A stretch of 64,000 bases of DNA from Streptococcus devriesei DSM 19639 (GCF_000423725.1 NZ_AUIN01000012.1:62001-126000), one strand, 5' to 3'; shown: positions 40,579-52,684, counted from the first letter of the stretch. Translations and numbers: made by a program. Notes: a model not told the origin generated them from the letters alone.

Positions 40579-42516
40579 TTACAATAACTCTATAAAGTCA
40601 CTGACAGTCGGCGAGCACCACAGTTTATCAATGTATTCTGAACTGTCAATTTTAGAATAGATGCTGATTAAGGCGTCCTTGTAAAAAAACTCATCTTCCT
40701 GAGACATCGAAATTAACATAATCACTTTAACCATGTTACTTCCCCAGCGAATAGGCTTTTTCAATGTCATCATCACCAATTGTGACTCGCTCACAGCGAC
40801 CGGCAGGGCGTGCGGAAGAGCTATCCCGGTATAAACACTGGTGCTCCCTAACTCCTCACGGATCAATATCGACTTACGGTACAAGGGATTCTGGCGATTC
40901 TGAACGCTCGATTTTTCAACTAAAAAGTTGATGCAATCATTAACCGTCTTTTGGTCAACTTTCAAAAAGACATTTTTGCCAATCAGTTTATGAACCAGCG
41001 ATTTCGTATAAGCCTCTTTATTTTCGATGACGGATAAGACGCGCCTGTTCCCTTTTTGGAGCTGTAAATACTGATTTTGCAAATTCTCCAAATCAGCATC
41101 AGTCAGAACCGGGCTGATAAAAATAACCTTGGATTCATCCACGTCCATATCCGACAGTGAAATAGAACTGATAATCATATCCGCCTGTTTTATTTTGTCC
41201 GGTGTTAATTCACTGGCATCAATTTTTATCAGATGGTCAAAGTTGGAGATAACATGCGATAACGATGTCATAATCAGCTCAGTTGTTGCTAAGCCCTGAG
41301 GACAGACCACATAAATCATCAAAGGTTTAGCCAGCTTTTCAATAGCTATTTCAAAATGCACTGTCAAAAAGGCCATTTCCCCGTCTGTCATATCAATTGA
41401 GAAGGCGTCCGACAACTCACGGCAGGACAGCCAAACAATATTGTAGAGAACACTGTACTTCTTTTTGATTTCTTCTGTGATGTCACTGTTGACCATGATT
41501 CTGTTTTTCAGACGAAAGATCATGGGCTGCACGTGACTGATCAGCATCTTAAAAAGGTGTCTGTCGCCGCTCAAATCAATACTGAGCAATTGGCTGACGC
41601 GCTCAATCAGATTTTTGATAATATTATTAATCTGATCTCCAACAATCAAATCATTGGTTTCATAACCAACGGACAATAAGGTGTAAGATAGATTAATAAT
41701 CTCCAAGAGCGGCATGGGCTTGTCTTTAAGCCCGACAAATTCCCTGAATAGATCACCGGCAAAGGTGTAGACTTCGTAGTAAGAAAGATCTTCAATGAAA
41801 TGAACCATATCATTTGATATGATTGTATTGCCATTTAAATAGCGCATCTTTGCAACCAGCAAATCAACAATCAAATAAATGCTGTACTGCTCACTCAGTA
41901 TGAAATGATAGGTCGATGCATAGTGATTTACAATGGAAATAACCCGTTCTATTTCTTCTTTGGGGAAGAAATAGACAAACTGGCTGTTGTGTGTCACCGT
42001 ATGCAGTCCCAAATGGAATTCTGTTATTAAATAGTTTCTAAGAAACTTTCTTATTTCCTGCTCCTGCCCGACAATGCTGTACTTGCCGTTATGGCGCTCC
42101 ATGTGAATCTTATAACCTGTAAATTTATTTTCTAGTTTATCAATATCCCTTCTTACGGATGTTTCACTAACAAAATACTGAACAGACCAATCAATAATGT
42201 CAATCTCCTTTTGATCAAAGAACAGAGATTTCAGCAGCAGATATTCTCTGGAAATGTCCTTAATTTCCTCAGCCTGAAAATGATTTAACAAATCTGCCAA
42301 ACGCTTTTTTTCATTGGCATTAACGGCTAAACGTATGCCGCGCCGAGGAATTTTTTCGATTTTATTAGACAGTTCTTCTATCTCTTTGTTTAAGAAAGAC
42401 AGGTCTGAGTAGATGGTTTTTGTCGAGACGGAGTACTTATTAGCCAGTGTTTTGCCAGCGATAAAATCATCGACTAACAGTAAATCTCGTAAAATACTTA
42501 TCTGTCTGTAATTCAC
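40579..42516 (-). CDS. PRD-type PTS operon activator (HTH-PRD-PRD-EIIB-EIIA)
   Basis: A 645-residue regulator with an N-terminal HTH (LANKYSVSTKTIYSDLSFLNKEI, about 24-46), a second HTH (SVQYFVSETSVRRDIDKLENKF, about 109-130), two PRDs (about 175-395; ISHVQPMIFRLKNRI), an EIIB-like domain (cysteine in YVVCPQGLATTELI) and an EIIA-like domain (histidine in GIALPHALPVAV). The start is GTG at 42516 with AAGGGG upstream. It heads the galactitol-type operon. A cre site lies about 40 bases upstream, so CcpA probably represses the activator itself. Confidence 0.88.
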   Translation of the reverse strand: MNYRQISILRDLLLVDDFIAGKTLANKYSVSTKTIYSDLSFLNKEIEELSNKIEKIPRRGIRLAVNANEKKRLADLLNHFQAEEIKDISREYLLLKSLFFDQKEIDIIDWSVQYFVSETSVRRDIDKLENKFTGYKIHMERHNGKYSIVGQEQEIRKFLRNYLITEFHLGLHTVTHNSQFVYFFPKEEIERVISIVNHYASTYHFILSEQYSIYLIVDLLVAKMRYLNGNTIISNDMVHFIEDLSYYEVYTFAGDLFREFVGLKDKPMPLLEIINLSYTLLSVGYETNDLIVGDQINNIIKNLIERVSQLLSIDLSGDRHLFKMLISHVQPMIFRLKNRIMVNSDITEEIKKKYSVLYNIVWLSCRELSDAFSIDMTDGEMAFLTVHFEIAIEKLAKPLMIYVVCPQGLATTELIMTSLSHVISNFDHLIKIDASELTPDKIKQADMIISSISLSDMDVDESKVIFISPVLTDADLENLQNQYLQLQKGNRRVLSVIENKEAYTKSLVHKLIGKNVFLKVDQKTVNDCINFLVEKSSVQNRQNPLYRKSILIREELGSTSVYTGIALPHALPVAVSESQLVMMTLKKPIRWGSNMVKVIMLISMSQEDEFFYKDALISIYSKIDSSEYIDKLWCSPTVSDFIELL

Positions 42517-42553
42517 ACGTCATTCCCCTTTCTTTGATATGTTTCATTATAAA

Positions 42554-42567
42554 TGTTTGCGTTTACA
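42554..42567. promoter_or_regulatory. cre site (CcpA) ahead of the Gat-type operon
   Basis: Read on the minus strand, TGTAAACGCAAACA with flanking T on both sides fits the relaxed consensus WTGNAARCGNWWWCAW. It lies near the regulator promoter. Confidence 0.65.
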
Positions 42568-42740
42568 AAACAAAGCCAAGTTACTTCTCCATTAATGTGG
42601 AAGCGCTGCTAATGCCGCTATTATCGCTTTAATGCAAACCCCCTCAATTTTCTCATAAATATTTAATTAAATTAATAACGTAATATTTTCTAATTCATTA
42701 AATCTATTTTCTGCAAGTATTATTTTCAAAAAAAGCAGAC

Positions 42741-42787
42741 AAAAAAAGAACAGAAAGCAAAAAGTCATTTTGCCTTCTGTTCTTGTT
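42741..42787 (-). terminator. Intrinsic terminator after purA
   Basis: Minus-strand stem AAGAACAGAAGGCAAAA with TTTTGCTTTCTGTTCTT, then a T7 run. Confidence 0.88.
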
Positions 42788-42812
42788 AAACTGATGCAGT
42801 TAACCGTCCTTG

Positions 42813-44426
<1,614 letters not shown>

Positions 44427-46697
44427 ATGTCAAACATTGATCAGATTTTACAGCAAAGTCCGCAGAACCTCCCCGTCTTACAAGCTACTTTTGGACTGGA
44501 AAGAGAGAGCCTGCGTATTGATCAAAAGACGCAGCGCTTAGCACAGACTCCTCATCCTTATAAACTAGGATCTCGCAGCTATCATCCATACATTCAAACA
44601 GACTACAGCGAACCTCAGCTAGAATTAATCACCCCTATTGCTAAATCAAGCAAGGAAGTGTTGCGCTTTTTAGGAGCTATTACCGATGTCGCTCAGCGCA
44701 GCATAGATAACGATCAGTACCTCTGGCCCTTATCCATGCCGCCGCAAATCAGAGAAGATGAGATTGAAATTGCTCGATTAGAAGACCCTTTTGAGCTATC
44801 CTACCGTCAGCATCTGGCTGAAAAATACGGCAAGATGCTCCAATCTATGTCGGGTATTCATTACAATATCGAATTAGGTGCCGACCTGCTTAAATCACTG
44901 TTTGAGCGCAGCGGCTATCAGTCTCTGATCGCCTTTAAAAACGATCTCTATTTAAAATTAGCTCAAAATTTCCTGACCTATCGCTGGTTTTTGACTTATC
45001 TCTATGGCGCCAGCCCCTTGGCCGAACAAGGCTTCTTTGAAGAAGAATTAACCGCCCCTGTTCGTTCGCTCAGAAACAGTCATTTAGGCTATGTCAATAC
45101 CTCAGATGTCAAGGTTCCTTTTGATCGGCTGGAAAATTACGTCGCAAGCATTGAACGTTATGTTGACACAGGCGCCTTATCTGCCGAGAAAGAATTTTAC
45201 TCAGCTGTTCGCCTGCGCGGCAGCAAGTACAGCCGAGACTATCTCACCAAGGGCATTACTTACTTAGAATTCCGCTGCTTTGATCTAAACCCGTTTGATA
45301 ACCGCGGGATTACACAGGAAACCATTGACAGCGTCCACCTCTTTACCTTAGCTATGCTTTGGCTCGACGCTCCTCAGGAAGTCAATCAGACAGTGGAGAA
45401 GGCTGCAGAACTTAACGAAAAAATCGCGCTCAGCCATCCTTTGGACAAACTGCCGCAAGAAGCTCCTTACCAAAATATCCTGACAGCTATGGAAGAACTT
45501 ATTGAGCACTTCGGGCTGCCGGCTTATTATGAACAGCTTTTGACCGACATCAAAGAGCAAGTCAATAATCCCGAACTGACTGTCGGCGGCCGCCTTTTAG
45601 AACACATTGACAAGCTGTCCTTGGAAACATTCGGTCAGCAAAAAGGAAAGGAGTATCATGACTATGCCTGGGAGGCTTACTATGCGCTCAAAGGCTATGA
45701 AACCATGGAACTTTCCACACAAATGCTGCTTTTTGATGCTATCCAAAAAGGCATTCATTTTGACATTTTGGATGAGAGCGATCAGTTTCTTAAGCTCTGG
45801 CACGATAGTCATACGGAATACGTCAAAAACGGCAACATGACCTCTAAAGATAATTATGTTGTTCCCTTAGCCATGGCTAACAAAGTCGTGACCAAAAAAA
45901 TCCTAAGAGAGCACGGCTATCCGGTTCCTGCCGGAGCAGAATTTGACAGCAAAGATGAAGCTCTGCGCTATTATCAGCAAATTGAAAAGCAGGCAATCGT
46001 TGTCAAGCCCAAATCAACTAATTTCGGTCTGGGCATTTCCATTTTTGAAGCGCCGGCCAGCTTGACTGATTATGAAAAAGCTCTGGATATTGCCTTTCTT
46101 GAAGACTCTTCTGTCCTTGTTGAAGAATTTGTCGCCGGTACTGAATATCGCTTTTTTGTCCTCGATGGCAAATGTGAAGCTGTTCTGCTGCGGGTTGCCG
46201 CAAATGTAGTTGGTGATGGTCACAGCACTGTTTCTCAGCTGGTTGAGCAAAAAAATAAAAACCCGCTGCGGGGCCGAAATCACCGCTCACCGCTTGAAAT
46301 CATCGAACTCGGTGACATTGAACGCCTCATGCTGCAGCAGCAAGGCTACACACCGGAAAGTATTTTACCAGCCGGGGTTAAGGTTAACCTGAGAGGTAAC
46401 TCAAACATTTCAACAGGCGGCGATTCTATTGATGTTACAGAAACTATGGATCCTAGCTACAAACAACTGGCGGCTGATATGGCTAAGGCCATGGGAGCTT
46501 GGGCCTGCGGTGTTGACTTGATTATTCCGGATACAGCTCTAACAGCAAGCAAGGAAAATCCGCATTGTACCTGCATTGAGCTCAATTTTAATCCGTCTAT
46601 GTACATGCATACCTATTGTCAGGAAGGCCCGGGACAAATTATCACCGGAAAAATACTGGCTAAACTATTCCCTGAAGTTCCTATTCATTTCGACTAA
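44427..46697 (+). CDS. gshF: Bifunctional glutamate-cysteine ligase/glutathione synthetase
   Basis: A 756-residue fused enzyme that makes glutathione in two ATP-dependent steps. The N-terminal part (about 1-470) is a gamma-glutamylcysteine ligase with FGLERESLRID near 23, QTDYSEPQLELITP near 56 and FRCFDLNPFD near 289. The C-terminal part (about 485-750) is an ATP-grasp ligase with VVKPKSTNFGLGI near 527, VEEFVAGTEYRFFVLDGK near 567 and ELNFNPSMYMHTY near 717. AGGAGA precedes the ATG. It stands alone between purA (divergent) and a nitroreductase (convergent). Confidence 0.96.
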   Translation: MSNIDQILQQSPQNLPVLQATFGLERESLRIDQKTQRLAQTPHPYKLGSRSYHPYIQTDYSEPQLELITPIAKSSKEVLRFLGAITDVAQRSIDNDQYLWPLSMPPQIREDEIEIARLEDPFELSYRQHLAEKYGKMLQSMSGIHYNIELGADLLKSLFERSGYQSLIAFKNDLYLKLAQNFLTYRWFLTYLYGASPLAEQGFFEEELTAPVRSLRNSHLGYVNTSDVKVPFDRLENYVASIERYVDTGALSAEKEFYSAVRLRGSKYSRDYLTKGITYLEFRCFDLNPFDNRGITQETIDSVHLFTLAMLWLDAPQEVNQTVEKAAELNEKIALSHPLDKLPQEAPYQNILTAMEELIEHFGLPAYYEQLLTDIKEQVNNPELTVGGRLLEHIDKLSLETFGQQKGKEYHDYAWEAYYALKGYETMELSTQMLLFDAIQKGIHFDILDESDQFLKLWHDSHTEYVKNGNMTSKDNYVVPLAMANKVVTKKILREHGYPVPAGAEFDSKDEALRYYQQIEKQAIVVKPKSTNFGLGISIFEAPASLTDYEKALDIAFLEDSSVLVEEFVAGTEYRFFVLDGKCEAVLLRVAANVVGDGHSTVSQLVEQKNKNPLRGRNHRSPLEIIELGDIERLMLQQQGYTPESILPAGVKVNLRGNSNISTGGDSIDVTETMDPSYKQLAADMAKAMGAWACGVDLIIPDTALTASKENPHCTCIELNFNPSMYMHTYCQEGPGQIITGKILAKLFPEVPIHFD

Positions 46698-46703
46698 AAC
46701 GAA

Positions 46704-46757
46704 AAAAAGCGGCATGCTGACAGTAAGTAAATCTGTTTTGCATGTCGCTTTTATTTT
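46704..46757. terminator. Shared terminator of gshF and the nitroreductase gene
   Basis: The stem AAAGCGGCATGC/GCATGTCGCTTT has T-rich ends on both strands, between two convergent genes. Confidence 0.8.
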
Positions 46758-46796
46758 TAAAGCATGTAAAAGCTTGCTTTGCAAGGATTTTCCTGA

Positions 46797-47399
46797 TTAA
46801 GCTCCGAAAACTTTGAAGCGGTCTTCGTCGGCTGCAAATTCTTTATCGCCTGCCGGAGCTTCAATAGAACCAAACGGTGCCTGAGCACGCAGTTTCCAAT
46901 TAGCCGGCAAACCATATTTTTCAGCAACCTGAGCATCAACCAGAGGATTGTAATGCTGAACGCTCATTCCAATGTTTTGCTCTGCTAAAGCCAGCCAAGC
47001 TGCATAAAGTGCAATGCCGTGTGCTTGTTCAGACCATGGCTTGAAATTGTCCGCATAAAGCGGGAAGTTTTCTTCCAGATTTTTAACGATGTCTTGATCT
47101 TCAAAAAAGAGAATGGTTCCGACACCGGCTGCAAAGCTTTCTAATTTAGCTTTTGTTCCTTCAAAAGCCTCAGCTGGCGTTACCTTTTCTAATTCACTGT
47201 AAGCAATCTTATTCCAGAAATTCTCAGATTCTTCACCAAACAGAATAACTGCTCGGCTGGTTTGTGAGTTAAAGGCTGAAGGTGCTTGCTTAATGGCATT
47301 TTTAATCAAGTCCGTAAGTTCAGCTTCTGATAAGGAAACATTTTTACCCAAGGCATAAATGCTGCGACGTTGTGTTTGTAAATCTAAAAAGTTTGACAT
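46797..47399 (-). CDS. Nitroreductase-family FMN oxidoreductase
   Basis: A 200-residue nitroreductase-fold protein, probably an FMN- and NAD(P)H-dependent dimer. The start LQTQRRSIYALGKN (phosphate/FMN-binding RRS motif near 10), QAPSAFNSQTSRAVILFG near 39 and NIGMSVQHYNPLVD near 142 are typical of the oxidative-stress-related HBN/YdgI-like subgroup. I use the ATG at 47399 (MSNFLDLQ) with GGAGG upstream rather than the frame beginning 14 codons earlier. Substrate unknown. Confidence 0.82.
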   Translation of the reverse strand: MSNFLDLQTQRRSIYALGKNVSLSEAELTDLIKNAIKQAPSAFNSQTSRAVILFGEESENFWNKIAYSELEKVTPAEAFEGTKAKLESFAAGVGTILFFEDQDIVKNLEENFPLYADNFKPWSEQAHGIALYAAWLALAEQNIGMSVQHYNPLVDAQVAEKYGLPANWKLRAQAPFGSIEAPAGDKEFAADEDRFKVFGA

Positions 47400-47553
47400 A
47401 TTGTAATATCCTCCATTTGTATTTGTAAGGCTATTATACATTTATTACTAATTAGTAGCAATTAATTTGCTTGTTTTTTGTAAAACTGCCCGCAAACTTT
47501 TTTACAAAGTTCCCAGCCTGCCACTTCCCCCAATTTATGTTAAAATAAAAGAC

Positions 47554-48426
47554 ATGGATAAACTTATTAAATCAATTTCACAATCAGGGGCTTTCCGTGC
47601 TTATGTGCTGGACAGCACTGAGACAGTTCGGACAGCACAGGAAAAACATCAAACCCTTTCAAGCTCTACCGTCGCCTTAGGCCGCACACTTATTGCCAAT
47701 CAAATTCTGGCAGCCAATCAAAAAGGTGACAGTAAGGTAACCGTCAAAGTCATTGGCGATTCTTCTTTTGGACATATCATCTCAGTAGGTGATACCAAGG
47801 GCAATGTCAAAGGCTACATTCAAAATAAAGGGGTTGACATTAAAAAAACCGCAACAGGCGAAGTACTTGTCGGTCCTTTCATGGGAAATGGGCAGTTCGT
47901 CGTTATCACAGACTACGGTATCAGCAATCCCTATACCTCATCTACGCCTTTAGTCTCTGGAGAAATCGGAGAAGATCTGGCCTACTATCTGACAGAAAGT
48001 GAACAAACACCTTCAGCAGTCGGTTTAAATGTTCTTTTGGATGACCAAGACAAGGTCAAGGTAGCCGGCGGTTTCATGCTGCAAGCTCTGCCCGGCGCTT
48101 CTGATGAAGAAATCAGCCGCTATGAAAAACGGATCCAAGAGATGCCTGCCATTTCAAGCCTTTTGGAATCTGATAATCCTATTGAAGCTCTGCTTTTGGC
48201 ACTTTACGGCGAAGACGGCTACAAGGTGCTCTCTGAAGAAAAAATTCGCTTTGCCTGCGACTGCTCGCGCAAGCGTTTTGAAGAAGCTCTTAAAACCCTG
48301 CCTGCTCACGATCTTCAAGAAATGAAAGAGCAAGATCAGGGAGCAGAAATTGTCTGCCAATTCTGCGGAAAAACCTACAACTTTAATGAAAATGATTTAG
48401 AGGAGATGATTCATGACCAAGCTTAA
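47554..48426 (+). CDS. hslO: Redox-regulated chaperone Hsp33
   Basis: A 290-residue, full-length Hsp33, a chaperone switched on by oxidation. The C-terminal zinc-binding cysteines are visible as CDCSRKRF near 234 and VCQFCGKTY near 269. The N-terminal substrate-binding part begins [20 protein letters not shown]. The ATG at 47554 gives the normal length; the longer upstream frame covers the promoter. It overlaps the following dus gene by 14 bases, so the two are translationally coupled. Confidence 0.93.
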   Translation: MDKLIKSISQSGAFRAYVLDSTETVRTAQEKHQTLSSSTVALGRTLIANQILAANQKGDSKVTVKVIGDSSFGHIISVGDTKGNVKGYIQNKGVDIKKTATGEVLVGPFMGNGQFVVITDYGISNPYTSSTPLVSGEIGEDLAYYLTESEQTPSAVGLNVLLDDQDKVKVAGGFMLQALPGASDEEISRYEKRIQEMPAISSLLESDNPIEALLLALYGEDGYKVLSEEKIRFACDCSRKRFEEALKTLPAHDLQEMKEQDQGAEIVCQFCGKTYNFNENDLEEMIHDQA

Positions 48427-49393
48427 CAGCTCATTTATGATTGACAACGTAGAAATCCCCCATCGAACTGTCTTAGCACCCATGGCTGGTGTCACTAATT
48501 CTGCTTTCCGCACCATTGCTAAGGAATTCGGAGCAGGACTTGTGGTGATGGAAATGGTCTCTGACAAGGGAATTCAGTACAACAACGAAAAAACACTGCA
48601 CATGCTTCATATTGATGAGGAAGAGCATCCTGTTTCCATCCAGCTCTTTGGCAGCGACGGTGACAGCTTAGCACGCGCAGCCGAATTCATTCAGGCCAAC
48701 ACTCAGGCTGACCTTGTTGACATTAACATGGGCTGTCCGGTTAATAAAATCGTTAAAAATGAAGCAGGGGCCATGTGGCTCAAGGATCCTGACAAGATTT
48801 ATTCCGTTGTCTCAACGGTTAAATCTGTCCTTGATATTCCGCTGACCGTCAAAATGCGGACAGGCTGGTCAGAGCCTTCCTTAGCCGTTGAAAATGCCTT
48901 AGCAGCTGAATCTGCCGGCGTTGCTGCCTTAGCTATGCACGGACGTACGCGCGAACAAATGTACACCGGCAAATGCGACCATGAAACACTGGCTAAAGTA
49001 GCCAAATCCCTCACCAAGATTCCTTTCATTGCTAATGGGGATATCCGCTCTGTCGAAGATGCTAAATTTATGATTGATGAGGTAGGTGCCGATGCTGTTA
49101 TGGTGGGCCGCGCTGCTAGAAGCAATCCTTATATCTTTACCCAGATAAACCATTATTTTGAAACCGGAGAAGTCTTAGACAATCTGCCCTTTAGTAAAAT
49201 GCTGGACATTGCCCAAGACCATCTGAAACGCTTAGTCGATCTTAAAGGAGAGACTATCGCTGTCAGAGAATTTCGCGGTCTGGCACCGCACTACCTCCGC
49301 GGGACATCTGGTGCAGCTAAAATCCGATCTGCCGTATCCCGAGCAGAAACCCTTACTGAAGTGAGCAGCATTTTTGCTCAGATTCAGTCCTGA
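48413..49393 (+). CDS. dusB: tRNA-dihydrouridine synthase (DusB type)
   Basis: A 326-residue FMN enzyme that reduces uridines in tRNA. It has a TIM barrel with [13 protein letters not shown] near 21, the catalytic cysteine in [20 protein letters not shown] near 103, VKMRTGW near 145, [15 protein letters not shown] near 177 and ANGDIRS near 205. A helical tail follows from about 245. The order hslO-dus is common in streptococci. The assignment within the Dus family is tentative. Confidence 0.9.
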   Translation: MTKLNSSFMIDNVEIPHRTVLAPMAGVTNSAFRTIAKEFGAGLVVMEMVSDKGIQYNNEKTLHMLHIDEEEHPVSIQLFGSDGDSLARAAEFIQANTQADLVDINMGCPVNKIVKNEAGAMWLKDPDKIYSVVSTVKSVLDIPLTVKMRTGWSEPSLAVENALAAESAGVAALAMHGRTREQMYTGKCDHETLAKVAKSLTKIPFIANGDIRSVEDAKFMIDEVGADAVMVGRAARSNPYIFTQINHYFETGEVLDNLPFSKMLDIAQDHLKRLVDLKGETIAVREFRGLAPHYLRGTSGAAKIRSAVSRAETLTEVSSIFAQIQS

Positions 49394-49436
49394 CAGTACA
49401 ATCTTTACCTTAAGCTGTTCTACACAATACTAAACA

Positions 49437-49470
49437 AAGGAGACCGGAAAAAAGTTCCGATCTCCTTGTT
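49437..49470. terminator. Shared terminator of dus and clpC
   Basis: The stem AAGGAGACCGGAA/TTCCGATCTCCTT, followed by TGTTTTAT on the plus strand, sits between convergent genes. Confidence 0.8.
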
Positions 49471-49477
49471 TTATATA

Positions 49478-51919
49478 TCAGACAATATCAAATTTGAGTT
49501 TATCTTTTTGAATACCGATTTTCAGTGTCTGACCGCTGGCCAGTTCCCCGGAGAGAACAAGCTCAGCCAGTTTATCTTCGACTTCGGTCTGAAGACTTCT
49601 GCGAAGCGGCCGCGCTCCCATTTCCGCATCATAGCCGATCTGCGCCAAATGTTTAAGCGCTGAGCTCTGGAATTTAAGGGTAATACCTTGCTCGGCCAGA
49701 TGAGAAATCAGCGGCTGCACCATAATTTTGACAACATCACGCATGTTTTCCTCAGTAAGATTATGGAAAACAACCTTTTCATCAATACGGTTGATGAATT
49801 CAGGACGGTAAGCTTTTTTGAGTTCTTCTAAAATACGGCTTTCCATAGCCTGATAATCATGAGAAAAATCCTTGGCTCCAAAACCGACAGTCTTATCATC
49901 ACGCAGAGCTGTTGCTCCGAGATTTGAGGTCATGATAATAATCGTATTTGAAAAATCAACCTTGCGGCCGCGGCTGTCAGTCAGAACACCGTCATCCAGT
50001 ACCTGCAAAAGGACATTAAAAATATCCGGATGAGCCTTTTCAACTTCATCAAAAAGCAGTACAGAATAGGGTTTGTTGCGAACTTTTTCGGTCAGCTCGC
50101 CTCCTTCTTCATAGCCGACATATCCCGGAGGAGCACCGTTGAGGCGTGAGGCAGCAAATTTTTCCATGTACTCACTCATATCAAAACGTATGAGTGCCGA
50201 CTCGTCATCAAAAAGAACTTCTGCCAAAGCCTTGGCTAATTCTGTTTTACCGACACCTGTAGGCCCCAGAAACATAAAGGATCCAATCGGACGTTTGCCG
50301 ATTCGAATGCCCGACTGATTTCGGCGGATAGCCCGGCTCACTGCAGAAATCGCCGTATCTTGACCGATCACCCGCTTATGCAGTTCCTTTTCTAAATTGA
50401 GATACTTTTTACTGTCTGCCTGAGTCATCTTGCTTACCGGAATTCCGGAAAGTTTGCTCAAGGTTTCTAAAATCGCATCTTCGCTGACTGCCACTCGTTT
50501 TTTAAGCAGAGGTTTTTCTTCTCTTTTTAATAAACGGCGGGCAGCAGTTATATCTTTATCAATAATCGCTTGATCCAAATCTGTCAAAAAGGCAGGAGCC
50601 TCTTTTTTCACCAAACCCTGCACTGTAGCACTGGCCTCATCTAACAGGTCAATAGCTGAATCGGGCAAATTCTTGCTGGTCAGGTAACGGTGCGCTGCTC
50701 TAACTGCCGTTTTGACAGCTCCATCAGAAATCGTCACATGGTGATAGTCTTCATAATTTTTCTTTAAGCCAAGCAAAATTTGGTAAGCTTCTTCTTCACT
50801 CGGCTCTTCAATGGTTACCTTGGCAAAGCGGCGGGACAGAGCAGAGTCCTTTTCGATATGCTTTTGGTATTCTTCTTGGGTCGTTGCGCCAATCGTTCTA
50901 AGACTGCCGCGTGCCAGAGCCGGCTTGAGAATATTAGCCGCATCAAGCGTGCTGTCAATTCCGCTGCCAGAGCCCATAATGGTATGCAGTTCATCAATAA
51001 AGAGAATAATGTGCCCGTCCGCCTCAATATCTGCAATAATCTGATTCATGCGTTCTTCAAAGTCACCGCGGAAACGTGTTCCCGCTACAACACTCATCAT
51101 ATCCAGCTCTAAGACTTTCATATCTGCCAATTCAAAAGGCACGGCACTGTCCACGATGCGCTGAGCAAGACCGTAAGCCAGTGCTGTTTTACCAACTCCG
51201 GCATCACCGACTAAAACCGGATTGTTTTTTGTCTTGCGGCTTAAAATCTGAATCATGCGCGAAATTTCTTTTTCCCGGCCAATAACAGGCTCTAAGCGTC
51301 CTTTGCGGGCCAGATCAGTAAGATCCCGTGTAAAATCTGCCAGTTCACCTGTCATGCTGGGCGGTTTCATCAGGTCAGAAAATTGACCGCTATTTTTGTT
51401 TTTCTTAGGTTTGCGCATTTCAAAAATGGCCTTGATATCCTCTTTTGAAAAACCTGCATAGCGTTCAACAGCCTTGCGCAAATCAAGCAGGCGAACAGAC
51501 TCGCCGTCATCTTTGATTTGAAAGCCGACCAATTCTAAAATCCGCGTTGCCAGCAAATTGGGGTTGAGCAGCATGGCAAATAAAACATGCTCTGTCCCGA
51601 CTTCTTTAGCATGAGTTGCCTGGCTGATTGCATAAGCTTCTGATAAGATCCTGCTTAGGGCATTGGACTGCTCCAGCAAAGTAATGTCTCCGCTCGGTTT
51701 CTTAGGCTTTCTGCCAACTGCCAAAATAGCCGCTGCCTGATAATCTTCAAATTGGACATCGTCTTCAAATTCAGCAAAGCTTAAACCGGCTACTGAACTG
51801 TCAATTTCAACCATGGCAAGAAGGACATGCCAGCTTTCAAGATAGGAACTTTCAAAACGAGCAGCCTCAAACTGAGCCAGTCGGAATACTTCCTGCATTT
51901 TCAATGAATAATCGGTCAT
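49478..51919 (-). CDS. clpC: ATP-dependent Clp protease ATPase subunit ClpC
   Basis: An 813-residue AAA+ unfoldase that feeds proteins to ClpP. It has an N-terminal double Clp repeat (1-145), a first ATPase domain (Walker A GDAGVGKTALAYG near 236, Walker B HIILFIDELHTI near 296), a middle coiled-coil region (about 400-480), and a second ATPase domain (GPTGVGKTELAKALAE near 548; VLLFDEVEKAHPDIFNVLLQ near 615). It overlaps ctsR by four bases and is controlled by the CtsR operator upstream. It also plays a part in competence control in streptococci. Confidence 0.96.
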   Translation of the reverse strand: MTDYSLKMQEVFRLAQFEAARFESSYLESWHVLLAMVEIDSSVAGLSFAEFEDDVQFEDYQAAAILAVGRKPKKPSGDITLLEQSNALSRILSEAYAISQATHAKEVGTEHVLFAMLLNPNLLATRILELVGFQIKDDGESVRLLDLRKAVERYAGFSKEDIKAIFEMRKPKKNKNSGQFSDLMKPPSMTGELADFTRDLTDLARKGRLEPVIGREKEISRMIQILSRKTKNNPVLVGDAGVGKTALAYGLAQRIVDSAVPFELADMKVLELDMMSVVAGTRFRGDFEERMNQIIADIEADGHIILFIDELHTIMGSGSGIDSTLDAANILKPALARGSLRTIGATTQEEYQKHIEKDSALSRRFAKVTIEEPSEEEAYQILLGLKKNYEDYHHVTISDGAVKTAVRAAHRYLTSKNLPDSAIDLLDEASATVQGLVKKEAPAFLTDLDQAIIDKDITAARRLLKREEKPLLKKRVAVSEDAILETLSKLSGIPVSKMTQADSKKYLNLEKELHKRVIGQDTAISAVSRAIRRNQSGIRIGKRPIGSFMFLGPTGVGKTELAKALAEVLFDDESALIRFDMSEYMEKFAASRLNGAPPGYVGYEEGGELTEKVRNKPYSVLLFDEVEKAHPDIFNVLLQVLDDGVLTDSRGRKVDFSNTIIIMTSNLGATALRDDKTVGFGAKDFSHDYQAMESRILEELKKAYRPEFINRIDEKVVFHNLTEENMRDVVKIMVQPLISHLAEQGITLKFQSSALKHLAQIGYDAEMGARPLRRSLQTEVEDKLAELVLSGELASGQTLKIGIQKDKLKFDIV

Positions 51920-52380
51920 AGATGGTATCCTTTTCTGTCTAAACGTTGTAATATCCTGCGAAGCATGCGGGCTCGGATTTTAGGACTGTCTGCACCTAGA
52001 ACATCGTCTCCGGCAGCTGCCAAAATAATATTCCCTTCACGCTCGCTGATAATTTTTTCATCAAAGAGAAGCTGAATAATATCTGCAAAAACCTGCTCGC
52101 TGATTTGCTCACCAATATTTGCTTCCAGATTATTAAGCATCTGATGCTGGTCTGAAAAACGAATCTTAGCAATTCGAATGTAACCGCCGCCGCCTCTCTT
52201 ACTCTCAACAATATAGCCGCGGCTCTCAGTAAAACGCGTCTTAATAACATAATTGATCTGACTGGGAACAACGCTGAAACTGTCCGCTAAAGCACTTCTC
52301 TTAATTTCTGCAAAACCAGACTGAGCCAGTATCTTTTTGATATATTCTTCAATACTGTCAGACGTATTTTTTGATGTCAT
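51916..52380 (-). CDS. ctsR: Class III stress gene repressor CtsR
   Basis: A 154-residue repressor of heat-shock clp genes. The winged helix contains SFSVVPSQINYVIKTRFTESRGYIVESKRGGGGYIRI, and its glycine-rich wing (RGGGGYIRI near 60-68) is the temperature-sensing element of the family. It is the first gene of the ctsR-clpC operon, and its own operator lies directly upstream. Confidence 0.95.
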   Translation of the reverse strand: MTSKNTSDSIEEYIKKILAQSGFAEIKRSALADSFSVVPSQINYVIKTRFTESRGYIVESKRGGGGYIRIAKIRFSDQHQMLNNLEANIGEQISEQVFADIIQLLFDEKIISEREGNIILAAAGDDVLGADSPKIRARMLRRILQRLDRKGYHL

Positions 52381-52403
52381 GATATCGACTCCTTCCCAGT
52401 CAC

Positions 52404-52428
52404 TTTGACTATAACTGACCTTATTATA
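52404..52428 (-). promoter_or_regulatory. CtsR operator and promoter
   Basis: On the minus strand TATAAT (52428-52423) is followed at once by GGTCAGT-TAT-AGTCAAA, a heptad direct repeat close to the CtsR consensus GGTCAAA-N3-GGTCAAA. Binding here would block transcription. Confidence 0.8.
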
Positions 52429-52630
52429 CCGAAAAATAGTACTTTTGGAAAGCAGGAGCCTTGAAAGTTATAATTCTATGATAACAGCAGCTTTTAAAGC
52501 AGCCGTGGCTGCATGCAGGTCCCTAAGACCGTGAAGACGCAGTCACTATCAGCAAACCTTGAAGCAGGTTAAAAGCTTAGCGACAGCTATCACACTGTTT
52601 TTTAATCCTTATTTTCAGGATGACATTATA

Positions 52631-52663
52631 AAAAATCGGAACCCTAGAGGAATTCCGATTTTT
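52631..52663. terminator. Intrinsic terminator after tsf
   Basis: The stem AAAATCGGAA/TTCCGATTTT is followed by T runs on the minus strand. Confidence 0.85.
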
Positions 52664-52684
52664 ATTTCAGTCTTAAACGGACTG

